DNA from: Bostrychus sinensis
Lineage: Eukaryota; Chordata; Actinopteri; Gobiiformes; Eleotridae
Length of the DNA: 64,000 nucleotides
Reading direction: 5' to 3'
Assembly: GCA_020698575.1 (NCBI GenBank)
Contig: CM036245.1
Coordinates: 14,779,479-14,843,478 of the forward strand
Made by a program: the position numbers and the translations under genes. Shown here one piece after another: positions 63,655 through 64,000 of the stretch (positions are counted from its first letter, which is position 1; each line of letters starts with the position of its first letter). The notes below the pieces were generated by a model. The model was not told where the DNA came from and searched no databases. It saw nothing but the letters and a program-made list of their open reading frames with translations.

Positions 63655-64000
63655 AAGATCATTTAGGCTTAGCACTACAGTCATCTCAAAATGGCGGGAA
63701 GGTCTCAAACGCACACGGCCTGAGTCCATCCCAGAGTTCGTGGACACTACGTAGGGTGCCTCAAGTGTGAATGTTTAAAATGTCCAACATACTTTATAAA
63801 AATCTCAGCACATACTTTCCAGAGTTTAACAATTTATTGGGACACAAATGGACCAACCTTTCCACACATTAAAAAAAACAAAAACCAAAAAAAAAAGTTA
63901 ATATTATTTGCAGCCAGTCCGAGCTGAGCCACTGGCAGCGCACTGTGGCCTATACTGGCATGTTTCAACACTTTAGGAGATGGGAGAGGTATCTTTTAAC
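63655..64000 (-). other. possible 3' end of a convergent gene
   Basis: On the minus strand, AATAAA (plus 63833-63838) is followed downstream by T/G-containing sequence, and the region upstream of it (63840-64000) lacks repeats. In mammals a convergent gene (TP53I13) lies beyond the GIT1 3' end, so this could be its 3' UTR. No coding sequence is visible to confirm it. Confidence 0.25.

Noticed and set aside
1..64000. CRISPR arrays, operons, prokaryotic mobile islands
   Set aside because: Intron-containing vertebrate genes and fish transposons throughout. The direct repeats are microsatellites, minisatellites or transposon sub-terminal arrays.

Overview
The window is vertebrate nuclear DNA, almost certainly from a teleost fish. 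It is AT-rich, its genes are split by GT-AG introns, and it is crowded with fish-type repeats: Tc1/mariner relics, many hAT-like elements with 8-bp target duplications, L2 and RTE LINE fragments, and at least 16 copies or pieces of one tRNA-like SINE family. I cannot name the species. No bacterial, phage, CRISPR or operon structure is present.

Two protein-coding genes explain essentially all recognisable coding sequence, and they are arranged head to head. On the minus strand, ankrd13b (ankyrin repeat domain 13B, a ubiquitin-binding endocytic adaptor family) starts at 41842. Ten exons lie in the window (exon 1 at 41735-41842, exon 10 at 1470-1600), encoding about the first 381 residues. The remaining C-terminal exons, including the ubiquitin-interacting motifs expected for the family, lie off the left edge. 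On the plus strand, git1 (ARF GTPase-activating scaffold that binds PIX and paxillin) runs from ATG 44273 to stop 60621 in about 21 coding exons. The two start codons are 2.43 kb apart. The pairing matches the mammalian ANKRD13B-GIT1 neighbourhood, which supports calling GIT1 and ANKRD13B rather than their GIT2/ANKRD13A paralogues.

Layout: 1-41842 is ankrd13b, dominated by a 19.8-kb intron 1 (21931-41734) full of nested transposons. 41843-44272 is the divergent promoter region, holding an A30 tract and a terminal-inverted-repeat element. 44273-60621 is git1, with short introns and far fewer repeats. 60622 onward is git1 3' UTR and flank, and the extreme right may hold the 3' end of a convergent gene.

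Points that deserve a second look: two separate single-base insertions that break the git1 frame inside otherwise conserved exons (56234-56235 and 59561); an in-frame 27-nt git1 microexon; an unannotated cassette-exon candidate whose tandem acceptors give either an in-frame insert or a premature stop; a glycine-rich expansion in git1 exon 16; a 52-bp (AG)n microsatellite that forms the pyrimidine tract of an ankrd13b splice acceptor; and several transposons nested inside SINE copies with clear target duplications. I found no evidence for a novel multi-gene system; the interest lies in gene structure, splicing and transposon biology.
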